This document shows, one piece after another, positions 15,579 through 24,150 of a stretch of 64,000 nucleotides of DNA. Under the pieces are notes generated by a model that was given only the letters and a program-made list of their open reading frames with translations, did not search any database and was not told where the DNA came from. Numbering within the stretch: the first letter of the stretch is position 1; each line of letters starts with the position of its first letter. Location: contig NC_015385.1 in NCBI RefSeq assembly GCF_000195275.1, forward strand, positions 1,938,501 to 2,002,500, in the 5' to 3' direction. Origin of the DNA: Treponema succinifaciens DSM 2489 (GTDB taxonomy: Bacteria; Spirochaetota; Spirochaetia; Treponematales; Treponemataceae). The position numbers and the translations under genes are program-made.

Positions 15579-17679
15579 TTTCTATTAAAATTCCAAAGTC
15601 AAATTTTTCAATGCGGATACAAATCACTGACTGAGTTTCGTTTTCAACAGTAATCATCGAAAAGCCTTGAACATTTTTTTTGTCAAGCTCTAATTTTGCA
15701 TTTTTTGCCAGCGCAGAATATATTTCAGGATTGAAAGAATTATTTTTCAAAAGCCAGTAAAAATTTGAATCAGCGTCTTTATAAACAAAAAATTCTTCTT
15801 TTCCGTTCGTTACTTTCTGAGGAATATTATTTTCAAATTTCACAACAACAAGATTTTTTTCTGGAACTGTATAGAACATTGATTCTTCAGAAATTCCGTC
15901 TGGATAAACAACATGGCGGACATTCCATTTTCCATCTCCGTCTGTATCCCAAGAAGAAATTTTTCCGTTGTTCTCCAAATATTCTTCAGTAAAATCAGGA
16001 ATCGTATCTTTATTTCTGTCAATCTGAATCATTCTAAGATAAAATTCTGCGTTTTCAGATGGAAGCCCAAAAAGATTTTTTACAACCTGCCTCTCATCTT
16101 CAAGCGAATGAAAATTCACTTTTTTCTCTGAATCAACTGAATAAAATTCTGTGGCTTCAAAAATTCCGTCTTTATCAAAATCAACAGTTCTGAAAACCGG
16201 AATATTATTTTCAAAATGAGCCTGAGCATAAAGCGTTCCGTCAAATGAATAATACAATGCCTGCTGAATATTTCCATTTAAAAGAACAAAACGAATTTTT
16301 TCATTTGAAGAAGTTGTAATTTCAAAATCAGAAGCACAATCAAGAAGTTCTGCAACATTTAACTTTTGCCCATCATTTTTTACAGCTGGAATAAAAAAGT
16401 CAAAGCCAAATTTTTCTGAAATTTCAGAATCACGTTCAATCAAAACAGGAGACCACCTCAATGTTTCTGGAACAAAATTAAATTTTTCAACAGGAATTTT
16501 TTCTTGCACAAACTCTGCATAATTAAAATACGGAAAATTTGCCCAAGAAAAATTCATTTTCATTTCTCTGCAGTATCCAGAAACCGGAGTTCCAAAATCG
16601 CACTGAACAGTCCATTCAAGTTCTCCATCCTGGTTTTCATCAAATAAAATTTCTTGAGGACGTCCGCGTGAAAATTTTACAATTAAATTTTCAATTCCGT
16701 CATTGTCAATGTCAAAAGAAAATGAACCAGAAAAAGCTTCAAGGTGTTTCTTTACATTATCACAAGAATCATTTTCAGAAAGCCGCAAAATAAAATTCTT
16801 AAAAAGCTCATAGTCAATTTTTTCATCTGCAAAGTCAAAAATGTAATCAACTGCTTCCTGCTCGCCGATAAGATTTTCACTCAAAGCTTCCTGGGCATAA
16901 AGCGGATGTTTAAATCCTTTTGCAGTGAAAGATTTTAAAATTCTGTTTTTATTTTCACCAGAAGAAAACAAGGCGGAATAAATTTCAAGTTCTGAATTTT
17001 CAGGCTCACGCTGCAAATAAAAATCCAGCTGGGAAACAAAAAATGAAGCAAGCCTTTTTACAGTTGAATCTGAATCGTTCGGATTTTCATTTTTAAAAAA
17101 TACAAGCGGAAACCTTGTGTCAGAAGGATAAATTCTTCTTGCGCCGTCAATTTTATTTCGAGCCTTAGAAACAGAAGAAGAATCTTTCAATCTGTAAAGG
17201 CATTTTATCCTAATAAATTCAGAATCAGAAGAATACAAAAACGGCTGACTGTCCAAAACATCCAATGACTCGGACATTTTGCCAGTATCGCAAAGAATAT
17301 CCGCATACAAAAGGCGCGCGTTGTCGCGGTTGTAATTTGACCAACTGTCATTTTTTATCGCCTTTTCAATCAACGGAAGAACCGCAGCTTTTGTTTTTTC
17401 CAGGGCATTCTCAGAAACAGCATACAAATACCATAAGTCCGAAATTGAATCATCGTATGCAATTCCAAAGCAAGCCTGGCTTTTTGCAGCTTCCCAGTTT
17501 TTTTCAAAAATATAATTTGAAGCAGTTTCCAGACAACGCAACGCAGTCTTTTTATTTGCAAGCTTTGAATTTTCATTTTCAGCAAAAGAAAAATCCAAAA
17601 AATTCAAAAAGGCAAAAACAAATAAAATTCTTTTTAAAAGATGCAGCGATTTCAATTTTTTATTCTGTTGCATTTTCAT
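15562..17679 (-). CDS. Exported protein with helical repeats and DxDxDG motifs, function unknown
   Basis: 705 residues with a signal peptide (LKRILFVFAFLNFLDFSFA). Residues 40-300 look like TPR-type helical repeats. From about 310 on there are at least five acidic loops of the DxDxDG type (DIDNDGIE, DENQDGELE, DFDKDGIFEATEF, DRNKDTIPDF, DTDGDGKWN), each followed by beta strands, resembling calcium-binding or FG-GAP-like modules. I do not recognise a named family. It overlaps tilS by 4 bp (ATGA) and the HtrA-type protease by 17 bp, so the two exported proteins are made together. Confidence 0.7.
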   Translation of the reverse strand: MKMQQNKKLKSLHLLKRILFVFAFLNFLDFSFAENENSKLANKKTALRCLETASNYIFEKNWEAAKSQACFGIAYDDSISDLWYLYAVSENALEKTKAAVLPLIEKAIKNDSWSNYNRDNARLLYADILCDTGKMSESLDVLDSQPFLYSSDSEFIRIKCLYRLKDSSSVSKARNKIDGARRIYPSDTRFPLVFFKNENPNDSDSTVKRLASFFVSQLDFYLQREPENSELEIYSALFSSGENKNRILKSFTAKGFKHPLYAQEALSENLIGEQEAVDYIFDFADEKIDYELFKNFILRLSENDSCDNVKKHLEAFSGSFSFDIDNDGIENLIVKFSRGRPQEILFDENQDGELEWTVQCDFGTPVSGYCREMKMNFSWANFPYFNYAEFVQEKIPVEKFNFVPETLRWSPVLIERDSEISEKFGFDFFIPAVKNDGQKLNVAELLDCASDFEITTSSNEKIRFVLLNGNIQQALYYSFDGTLYAQAHFENNIPVFRTVDFDKDGIFEATEFYSVDSEKKVNFHSLEDERQVVKNLFGLPSENAEFYLRMIQIDRNKDTIPDFTEEYLENNGKISSWDTDGDGKWNVRHVVYPDGISEESMFYTVPEKNLVVVKFENNIPQKVTNGKEEFFVYKDADSNFYWLLKNNSFNPEIYSALAKNAKLELDKKNVQGFSMITVENETQSVICIRIEKFDFGILIENENKN

Positions 17680-19040
17680 TTTACAATCCAGTTTTTAAAG
17701 CCAAAAAGACTTCCCCACACACAGCAAATTTCCTGAGAGGAATTATTTTTTTCTGGGCAGATATTTTGAATCAGTGGAATTGAATCTCTCAACTTTCCAG
17801 TTTTCCAATCATCCAAAATTTTTGAAACCTGCCTAAAAGAACCGTCTGCATTTTTCACAAAATCGTCCGGCTGCCTGCTTCTGAATACAAACGGGAACTT
17901 CAAATTTTTCAAGCAAATCTCAGACGAATCAGTTCTTAAAAAAATTTCATCATCATGCGAAAAAACTTCAAAAGAAATTTCTCCAGCCTGATAAATTCCA
18001 TTTTTTTCTATTATAACAAAAAAAACGCTTTCTGTCGCTACTTTTCGTTTCTTTTGAATTAAAAACCTTCCGTTGCAAAATGAAAATTCAAGTCCGCCGC
18101 ATTCTGAACAGCCGGCATTTTCAAAACATCCAGAAGCCAAACAGGATACAAAAGCGTAAGGAATTCTTTCGGAAGCTTTTACAAAATCTATTCCTTTAAA
18201 AATTATTCTGACTTTTATTGCAAGCGGAAGTGAAGAAAATTTTTCAGCATCAAATGAAAACTTCTCATTTTCAAATTTGCAGTCAATCTTTAAAAGTTCA
18301 TTTTCAGTAAAAAAAGAAAGAGCTTCATTTTCCGCACGGCTTTTTTCAGCCAAAGAAAAAACTGCATTTTGCCAGCCAGAAAATTCATTGTCTAAAAAAG
18401 GAACAAGCTTATTTCGGATTCGATTTCTAAAAATTTGATTGTCAAAATTTGTGCGGTCAGTTCTAAAATTTATTTTTTGAAGTTGAAGATATTTTTCAAT
18501 TTCACTTCTGGAAATATTTAAAAGCGGACGGACAAATTTTTCACGCGTCATTGGAATTCCGCAAAGATTAGCCGAACCTTGCAAAAAACGCATGGCAAGA
18601 GTTTCTATCTGATCGTTTTTATTGTGGGCAAGACACACAAAAGAAATTCCTTCAGTTTTTATAAAATCTGAAAATTTTTCATACCGAATTTTTCTAGCGG
18701 CATCTTCAACTGAAGTCTTAAGTTTTTTTGCAAGAGAAAAAATTTCACCTGGAGCCACATCATAGCGAACGCATTTTACACCAAGGGAACGGCAAACGGA
18801 TTCAACATAATCGGCATCATCAGAGCTTTCCTTGCTACTTCTTATATTATGGTTCACGGTAACGGCTTTCAGCTGAATATTTAAGTTTTTTTTCAAAGCG
18901 ACAAGAAGCGAGACTGAATCGGCACCGCCAGAAACCGCAACTCCGGCGCAAGTGCAAGAATCAAGATTTGTGTTTAGCTCGGAAAGACACAAATTTAAAT
19001 TTTCTAAAACTCTAGCTTGAAAATCCAAAATAAATTCCAT
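17676..19040 (-). CDS. tilS: tRNA(Ile)-lysidine synthetase
   Basis: PP-loop ATPase that attaches lysine to C34 of the CAU-anticodon tRNA-Ile. AVSGGADSVSLLVALKK is the PP-loop near residue 35; VNHNIRSSKESSDDADYVE, AHNKNDQIETLAMRFLQGS, GIPMTREKFVRPLLNISRSEI and TDRTNFDNQIFRNRIRNKLVPFL are classic. The frame can start at a GTG (19088), but this lies in the rplY terminator stem; the ATG at 19040 gives 454 residues. The ribosome binding site is weak. The C-terminal domain is divergent. Confidence 0.93.
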   Translation of the reverse strand: MEFILDFQARVLENLNLCLSELNTNLDSCTCAGVAVSGGADSVSLLVALKKNLNIQLKAVTVNHNIRSSKESSDDADYVESVCRSLGVKCVRYDVAPGEIFSLAKKLKTSVEDAARKIRYEKFSDFIKTEGISFVCLAHNKNDQIETLAMRFLQGSANLCGIPMTREKFVRPLLNISRSEIEKYLQLQKINFRTDRTNFDNQIFRNRIRNKLVPFLDNEFSGWQNAVFSLAEKSRAENEALSFFTENELLKIDCKFENEKFSFDAEKFSSLPLAIKVRIIFKGIDFVKASERIPYAFVSCLASGCFENAGCSECGGLEFSFCNGRFLIQKKRKVATESVFFVIIEKNGIYQAGEISFEVFSHDDEIFLRTDSSEICLKNLKFPFVFRSRQPDDFVKNADGSFRQVSKILDDWKTGKLRDSIPLIQNICPEKNNSSQEICCVWGSLFGFKNWIVK

Positions 19041-19065
19041 ACTCGTAAGACTAAAAAAAACACAA

Positions 19066-19098
19066 CAAAAAATCCCCCTGCAAAACACAGAGGGATTT
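19066..19098 (-). terminator. Intrinsic terminator after rplY
   Basis: On the minus strand AATCCCTCTG pairs with CAGGGGGATT (10 bp, one T-G pair) with a 7-nt loop, followed by a T-run. It lies between rplY and tilS. Confidence 0.75.
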
Positions 19099-19142
19099 TA
19101 TTCAGAAATTAAAAATCTCATAATATGATTTTTAAAAACTGA

Positions 19143-19697
19143 TTATTTTTTTGGAGGTGCAATAGAAACAACGAGAGCCGCAGGATCAGAAAGAACTTCG
19201 ATTTTATCACCAAGATTAAAATCAGCAATTGTAAATTTCTGTCCAATCTCAAGTTTAGAAACATCTGCTGAAATAAATTCAGGCAAATCCTGTGGAAGAG
19301 CCTTTACTTTAATTTCAGGAACGTGCTTAACCATAAATCCGCCTTTAAGAACTCCAGCAGCAGTTCCAGAATAACGAATCTTATAAACAAAAGTAAATTT
19401 CTTCTGACCACTTACAATATGAAAATCAGCATGAAGAGATTTGTCAGTTTTAATATCATATTCTGTATCTTTTATAAATGCTTTGTTTTCAACACCATCA
19501 ATTTTCAAAACGATAAGTGTAGTTTTTGTAATTGATCTCCATGCTTTTGAAAATTCATTGGCATCAATTTCAAGCATAAATGATTCACCTTTTTCATTGT
19601 ATGCAACTGCCGGAATTTTTCCCTGTGCACGAATTTTTTTTGCATATTTTTTTCCTGATTCCGTGCGTGTAGTTGCATTAATAACAAACTGTTCCAT
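19143..19697 (-). CDS. rplY: 50S ribosomal protein L25/general stress protein Ctc
   Basis: 184 residues, the long CTC form. The N-terminal L25 domain binds 5S rRNA (GKKYAKKIRAQGKIPAVAYNEKGES), and a C-terminal TL5-type beta domain follows (GVLKGGFMVKHVPEIKVKALPQDLPEFISADVS). AGGAG is 8 nt before the ATG. It sits between tRNA-Gln and a strong terminator. Confidence 0.95.
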   Translation of the reverse strand: MEQFVINATTRTESGKKYAKKIRAQGKIPAVAYNEKGESFMLEIDANEFSKAWRSITKTTLIVLKIDGVENKAFIKDTEYDIKTDKSLHADFHIVSGQKKFTFVYKIRYSGTAAGVLKGGFMVKHVPEIKVKALPQDLPEFISADVSKLEIGQKFTIADFNLGDKIEVLSDPAALVVSIAPPKK

Positions 19698-19735
19698 TTT
19701 TAGAACTCCTTACAAATTTTAAAATATGTATAAAA

Positions 19736-19808
19736 CTGGGACGGCTGGACTCGAACCAGCGGAATGATGGCACCAAAAGCCATTGTCTTACCACTTGACG
19801 ACGTCCCA
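19736..19808 (-). tRNA. tRNA-Gln (anticodon TTG)
   Basis: 73 nt, with acceptor stem TGGGACG/CGTCCCA plus discriminator G. The D-arm contains AAGTGGTAAGAC; anticodon stem ATGGC/GCCAT closes the loop TTTTGGT with anticodon TTG; the T-arm GCTGG-TTCGAGT-CCAGC is complete. CCA is not encoded. It lies between spoVG and rplY on the same strand. Confidence 0.95.
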
Positions 19809-19829
19809 AAATATATGTGGACTAAAAAC

Positions 19830-20108
19830 TTATTCTTCAGAAGAACCAGTTTCTATATGTCCCGCATTATATTCTTCAAGAATTTTGGACTGAATCGCAT
19901 TGCGAAAGTCCGGGCTGATTGGATGAGCAACATCCTTGTACTCACCATTTGCAGTCTTACGGCTTGGCATTGCAATAAAAAGACCAGAAGATCCTTCGAT
20001 AATCTTTACATTGTGAACAACAAAGCAGTCGTCAAATGTAACAGTAACATAAGCCTTTAGCTTTCCTTCGCCTTCAACTTTGCGGATCCGAACATCTGTA
20101 ATCTGCAT
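19830..20108 (-). CDS. spoVG: SpoVG-family regulator
   Basis: 92 residues matching SpoVG along its length: [50 protein letters not shown] and [11 protein letters not shown]. SpoVG proteins bind DNA and RNA; in Borrelia a homologue regulates gene expression. A GAGG precedes the ATG at about 10 nt. It is followed 21 bp later by tRNA-Gln, so one transcript may carry spoVG, the tRNA and rplY. Confidence 0.95.
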   Translation of the reverse strand: MQITDVRIRKVEGEGKLKAYVTVTFDDCFVVHNVKIIEGSSGLFIAMPSRKTANGEYKDVAHPISPDFRNAIQSKILEEYNAGHIETGSSEE

Positions 20109-20204
20109 AACAATCTTCCCTCTTTATAATAAAAATCTATAAAACCGCAGACAAAATGCCTATGATTTTCTTTCATCAAGCTGCAAAACTTGCATTTTAT
20201 TATA

Positions 20205-21092
20205 TCAGCCGCCTAAACAAAGCGCAAGATTGAATTCTTTTTCAAGAAGAACTTTCGCTTTTAAAGCCGTTTCTTTTTTTTCAAAAATGCCGAACACAGT
20301 CGAACCAGAACCGCTCATGTCAGCAAAATCCGCACCACAAGACTTGAGCTTAATTAAAGCCTCAGCAATTCCTGCATATTTTTCTGAAACAGGAACTGTA
20401 AAGTCATTTTTAAAGCTCCAGTTTTTTACTGGCAGATTATAAATTTCTTCAAGTGAAATTTTATTCCGCCTGCGTTCCAAATCAAGAGTTTCATCCACAA
20501 GAGCATAAGCATCTTTTGTAGAAACACCGACATTTGGAAAAACCAAAAGCACAGAAAAATCACTTCTATGCTGTATTTGCCTGACTTTCTCTCCACGACC
20601 TTCAACAACAGCTGCAAAAGGTTCAAACTTGCTGAACCGTTTTCCGTCCTGCGCAGAAAGTGCATAAGTAAAGAAAAAAACATCGCTTCCGACTTTTCCT
20701 GCAATTGCAGAAAGAGAATCAATGCCTAGACCAGCTTTAAATAGATTGTTCACGGATTGAATAAAAGAAGAAGCATCACTTGAGCCGCCCCCCAATCCAC
20801 CGCCGGAAGGAATTCTTTTCTTAATTGAAACATGAACTCCCAAATCTATGCCAGTCAGCACGCAGAAAGCTTTGTACGCCGCAGTTATTGTATTTTGATT
20901 TGGAAGATCCATTCCAAAAGAATCAACTATGCAAGTATTTTTTTCATCGATTTTAGAAACACAAATTTCATCAAACAAACCGACTGTCGTAAAAATGCTA
21001 TGCAACCCATGATAACCATCAGCACGCCTTGGAAAAATTTCAAGTCCAAGATTTATTTTCGCAGGTGCTAAAACAGTTATACTGTCAGACAT
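20205..21092 (-). CDS. ispE: 4-diphosphocytidyl-2-C-methyl-D-erythritol kinase
   Basis: GHMP kinase of the MEP isoprenoid pathway. PAKINLGLEIFPRRADGYHGLHS is the substrate site, IPSGGGLGGGSSDASS the ATP-binding glycine loop and ADFADMSGSGSTVFGIF the C-terminal motif. The frame opens at a TTG (21098), but the ATG at 21092 is 8 nt after a perfect -10 box, giving 295 residues from a probably leaderless transcript. The neighbouring insertion sequence ends about 20 bp upstream of the -35 box. Confidence 0.95.
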   Translation of the reverse strand: MSDSITVLAPAKINLGLEIFPRRADGYHGLHSIFTTVGLFDEICVSKIDEKNTCIVDSFGMDLPNQNTITAAYKAFCVLTGIDLGVHVSIKKRIPSGGGLGGGSSDASSFIQSVNNLFKAGLGIDSLSAIAGKVGSDVFFFTYALSAQDGKRFSKFEPFAAVVEGRGEKVRQIQHRSDFSVLLVFPNVGVSTKDAYALVDETLDLERRRNKISLEEIYNLPVKNWSFKNDFTVPVSEKYAGIAEALIKLKSCGADFADMSGSGSTVFGIFEKKETALKAKVLLEKEFNLALCLGG

Positions 21093-21100
21093 ACGCAAAT

Positions 21101-21130
21101 ATTATAGTGTTTTACTTTATTTTTTGTCAA
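21101..21130 (-). promoter_or_regulatory. ispE promoter, leaderless candidate
   Basis: On the minus strand TTGACA (21130-21125), 18-nt spacer, TATAAT (21106-21101), then 8 nt to the ATG. Both hexamers are perfect and no ribosome binding site fits. Confidence 0.7.
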
Positions 21131-21139
21131 TAAGACGAA

Positions 21140-21149
21140 TCGAATTATG
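21140..21149. repeat. Target-site duplication, left copy
   Basis: TCGAATTATG, identical to 22428-22437 on the other side of the insertion sequence. Bases outside it differ, so the duplication is exactly 10 bp. Confidence 0.95.
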
Positions 21150-22427
21150 CAGGGCAAACGCATGTAAAAACACTTTCTGATAAAATTACAGAAAGTGTGA
21201 AATTTTAAAGGAGCCTTAAAACCGTTTGGCGGAACTGGCGGTTTTCCCGAAACCAGATCGTGCGCTTGCTTAAACTGTCCTGTTTTTTATTCTCCGGTTT
21301 TTCTGCTTGGCGTAAGATATTTAATGCAAGCCGGCGCATAACTGTCATGTTTTCCGGACTATGATCCTTTCGGTGCCTTTTGTAGTCCTCATTGAAAGTC
21401 ATATCAAGACACCAGTGAAGGCGGTTTTCAATTCCCCAGTGTAGTCGAATTGATTTTTTCACAAGTTCAATGTTATCAAGTGAAGTTAGAAAAAACCTGA
21501 TGTCTGTGGAAGTTTTTCCATTTACAGTCCGTTCTTCCCGTGCCATGGCAACAGCCTTAAGTCCCCGGCCACTCATCTTTATTCTCCAGCCACGACAGGT
21601 TCGTGCACAGGTAATACTGCCTGTTTTCAATTCGTCCATGGTCAGGATTACATTCCTTTTCGCTTTTTATAACTCCGTATTTTGCAAGCTCCTTTTCATC
21701 CATAGAGAAAAAGTCTTTTACGGCTTCGTGTGTCGTGCTTTGATTTCCTTTCAAAGAAAGAACATAGTCTGCTTTTTTTTCCTTAATTTTCTCGCAGATT
21801 TTTTTCTGGCAGCCCATTGCATCGATTGTGATTATCATTCCCCTTATATCAATCAGTTCCAGAAGCTCAGGAATTGCAGTGATTTCATTTGACTTTTCAT
21901 CTGTCTTTACCTGCCCAAGAATGAGGGACAGTTCATCTGCCCATGCACTTACAATGTGAATTCCCTTTGCTCCCGTGACCTTGTTTGAGCCGCACATCGT
22001 CTTTCCGTCGATGGCAACAATTGTTCTGTCCGGTTCAATTTTTACTTTCTCGTAAATTCCATGAGCCCACTTTATAAAAACTTTCTCGATTTTATCTGCG
22101 TTCACATTTCTGAAAACCCGGAGAATTGTGTCGGCACTTGGCGGACCGAACTCAAACTTCACCAGCCCCTTGATGGACTCTTCCGCTTCCTCCGCCCATT
22201 CAGCTATGTGCTCAATGTCCTTGATGCCGCTTAGCAGCCCGAACAAAACCAGCAGGAAAATATCAGCCAGTTCAAACTTCCTGCACCTTTTTACTCTAAA
22301 ATCGTCTATTTCTTCCAGACTTTCTCTTAAAAGCATAATTCCACCCAAGGGGATTTTACCATTTTGTGCATTTTTAAATAGTACTTTAGAGATTTAAAAC
22401 AAAAAATTTTTACATGCGTTTGCCCTG
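21150..22427 (-). mobile_element. ISAs1-family insertion sequence
   Basis: 1278-bp element with perfect 21-bp terminal inverted repeats (21150-21170 beginning CAGGGCAAACGCATG; 22407-22427 its complement) and a 10-bp direct target duplication on each side. It carries one transposase gene on the minus strand, disrupted by a frameshift. Intact ends and an identical duplication indicate a recent insertion, between ispE and the acidic-protein gene, leaving both promoters intact. Confidence 0.95.
21205..22336 (-). pseudogene. ISAs1-family (H-repeat-associated) DDE transposase, frameshifted
   Basis: The ATG at 22336 has GGTGG at 4-5 nt. The first frame (to 21557) holds the DDE_Tnp_1-associated N-terminus (LLSGIKDIEHIAEWAEEAEE), AIDGKTMCGS with the first Asp and ITIDAMGCQKKI with the second, and ends ENKDEWPGT-stop. 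The second frame continues exactly where the family should go (GLKAVAMAREERTVNGK) and supplies the catalytic Glu in HWGIENRLHWCLDMTF. One extra G in a four-G run near 21570 explains the shift. Without +1 frameshifting the protein lacks its third catalytic residue, so it is probably inactive; programmed frameshifting cannot be excluded. Confidence 0.88.
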
Positions 22428-22437
22428 TCGAATTATG
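22428..22437. repeat. Target-site duplication, right copy
   Basis: TCGAATTATG, pairing with 21140-21149. Confidence 0.95.
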
Positions 22438-22467
22438 TATGTTTCTTTGCAAAAAAATAAAATTCAA

Positions 22468-22496
22468 TTGACAAAAACATAACAGTATTTTACTCT
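22468..22496 (+). promoter_or_regulatory. Possible promoter of the acidic-protein gene
   Basis: Perfect TTGACA (22468-22473), 17-nt spacer, weak -10 TACTCT (22491-22496). Confidence 0.4.
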
Positions 22497-22547
22497 TTAC
22501 ATGAGGCTTTGTCAGCGGCAAACTAAATTACAAAAAGGAATATAGCA

Positions 22548-22841
22548 ATGCTCAATGACGACGATGTTGAATTTTCATCAATGACTGGATTTTCTTATGA
22601 AGATGATGATTTTTCAGAAGAAATGTCTGATGACAATTTTGACGATGATTTTGAAGATGACGAATATGAAGATGATTTCGAGGATGATTTCCTAGAAGAA
22701 TCTGACAATTACGACGAGCCTTATGACGATCAAGAGCCGGAAGACGGATACGACAACAGAATCCACGGATTTGATGATGGATTTTACAATGACGAAGAAG
22801 AAATAGAAGAGGACTCAGATCCCGCTGACATGAAAGGTTAA
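22548..22841 (+). CDS. Extremely acidic small protein, unknown
   Basis: 97 residues from an ATG with AAGGA upstream. By hand count about 29 Asp and 18 Glu, nearly half the protein, with only one Lys, one Arg and one His; the rest is rich in Phe and Tyr. Clusters such as NFDDDFEDDEYEDDFEDDF alternate acidic and aromatic residues. No signal peptide or membrane segment. I do not recognise a family; it could be a DNA mimic, a histone-like or RNA polymerase-binding decoy, or a cation buffer. It is a single-gene unit with its own promoter and a strong terminator. Confidence 0.75.
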   Translation: MLNDDDVEFSSMTGFSYEDDDFSEEMSDDNFDDDFEDDEYEDDFEDDFLEESDNYDEPYDDQEPEDGYDNRIHGFDDGFYNDEEEIEEDSDPADMKG

Positions 22842-22849
22842 ATTTATAA

Positions 22850-22892
22850 AAGCATTGGCTGGATTTTAATCACCTTACCAATGCTTTTTTTT
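22850..22892 (+). terminator. Intrinsic terminator after the acidic-protein gene
   Basis: AAGCATTGG (22850-22858) pairs perfectly with CCAATGCTT (22878-22886), 19-nt loop, continuing into a T-run. Confidence 0.85.
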
Positions 22893-22895
22893 ACA

Positions 22896-22919
22896 CAAAA
22901 AGTTGTTTATTTAAACAAT
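22896..22919 (-). terminator. Weak terminator after the HD-domain gene
   Basis: TTGTTTA-TT-TAAACAA dyad (22903-22918); on the minus strand it is followed by CTTTTT. The stem is almost all A-T, so efficiency is doubtful. Confidence 0.4.
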
Positions 22920-22932
22920 GAAACGTTTTTTT

Positions 22933-24150
22933 TCAGTCTATAAATTCGTGGAATAGTTTTTTTGCATCGATTCCATTGATAATTTTTCCGTCATCATAAA
23001 CCTTCAAAAGATTTGCCTTTCCATCTGTAAGTTGCTGGCTCGTTATTCCGTAGCGAATAGAAAGTCCGGCTTCAAGCAATGCAGAATAATGGTCGGCAAC
23101 ACGAACCAAGCGGCCATCCACTGGATTATATTTGTCTTCATTGAATGCGGAATTCAGTTCCTCAAAACTTACAGGAAGAACACATCCGTCAAAAACGCAT
23201 CTGTTCATAAATTCATCGCTAGTAAAATAAAGTATTTCATCGCAATAAAATTTTTCCATAAGCGGAACAAGTTCTTTTGAAACAATTTTATCTTCAATGT
23301 CTTTTACTATCGCAGGAAGTCCGTCGGTCGCTCTTTTTACAGGCGAAATTATATCGCGCGTAACGCTTTCCGGCAAATCATGGAAAAGGCCTGAAAAAAA
23401 GTTGTTATAAAGACGTTTTGCACACATTTTCACGCCAGAATCACGGCACAAAAGCAAAGTCAAAATCGCAACAAAAAAGCAATGACCAAGCACGGATGTC
23501 CGCGGAACTCTCGGAGTTTGATTCCACCTTGTCTGGAAACGAAGCTGCTCAATCCGCATCAAAAATTCAAACGGCTTCTGTTTTGTAATCAAAAGTTGAA
23601 GTCCGCGCAAATCAAGGTATTTTTGCAAGTCGGCATTAAGCTCTTTACGGATTGAATCCAGACGCTCAGTTTCGTTCACTGGAGAAATCATTTCAAGCTC
23701 ACGCAAAGTTGAATATTTATGCGCCGCTCGGAAAATTTTTACAGTAAGAGGAAGCTCTTTTTTTTCAGCGGAAAAACTGCTTAAATCCTTCAAATAAAAT
23801 TCAAATTTCTTATAAAGTTCCTTATCGTCAATTAAATCTTTGTAACGCTCTAAAACCCAGTCGTTAAGGCGGGCGTATTCTTCCGGATATTCATTTTTTA
23901 TAAGAGTCTGAACCGGGCTTTTTATGTCGCAAAGCTGAATTTTTCTGAGCAAATCAAAAAGGCTCGCATAAATCAGCCATTCCCAATCAATTTTTGCGCC
24001 GAGATTTTCTTCATATTTTGCAATTATGTATGCAACGACTGTTTTTTCTGCGTGCTTGTCCATTTCGATTATTTCAAAAGGACGAACCAAATCGTTCCAG
24101 CGTTCAATAGAAAATGCTTCGAAAATTTTCAGCGTAAATTCTTTTTTCAT
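22933..24150 (-). CDS. HD-domain phosphohydrolase (YfbR/HD_3-like)
   Basis: 405 residues. The HD metal site is visible: VLGHCFFVAILTLLL (first His), GLFHDLPESVTRDIISPVK (HD pair) and VRVADHYSALLEAGLS (distal Asp), the pattern of YfbR/HDDC2-like 5'-deoxynucleotidases. The N-terminal 180 residues have no recognisable domain and make the protein about twice the size of YfbR. The substrate is unknown. Its start overlaps the stop of the upstream gene by one base (TAATG), so the two are coupled, and the transcript includes recN and nadK. Confidence 0.82.
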   Translation of the reverse strand: MKKEFTLKIFEAFSIERWNDLVRPFEIIEMDKHAEKTVVAYIIAKYEENLGAKIDWEWLIYASLFDLLRKIQLCDIKSPVQTLIKNEYPEEYARLNDWVLERYKDLIDDKELYKKFEFYLKDLSSFSAEKKELPLTVKIFRAAHKYSTLRELEMISPVNETERLDSIRKELNADLQKYLDLRGLQLLITKQKPFEFLMRIEQLRFQTRWNQTPRVPRTSVLGHCFFVAILTLLLCRDSGVKMCAKRLYNNFFSGLFHDLPESVTRDIISPVKRATDGLPAIVKDIEDKIVSKELVPLMEKFYCDEILYFTSDEFMNRCVFDGCVLPVSFEELNSAFNEDKYNPVDGRLVRVADHYSALLEAGLSIRYGITSQQLTDGKANLLKVYDDGKIINGIDAKKLFHEFID

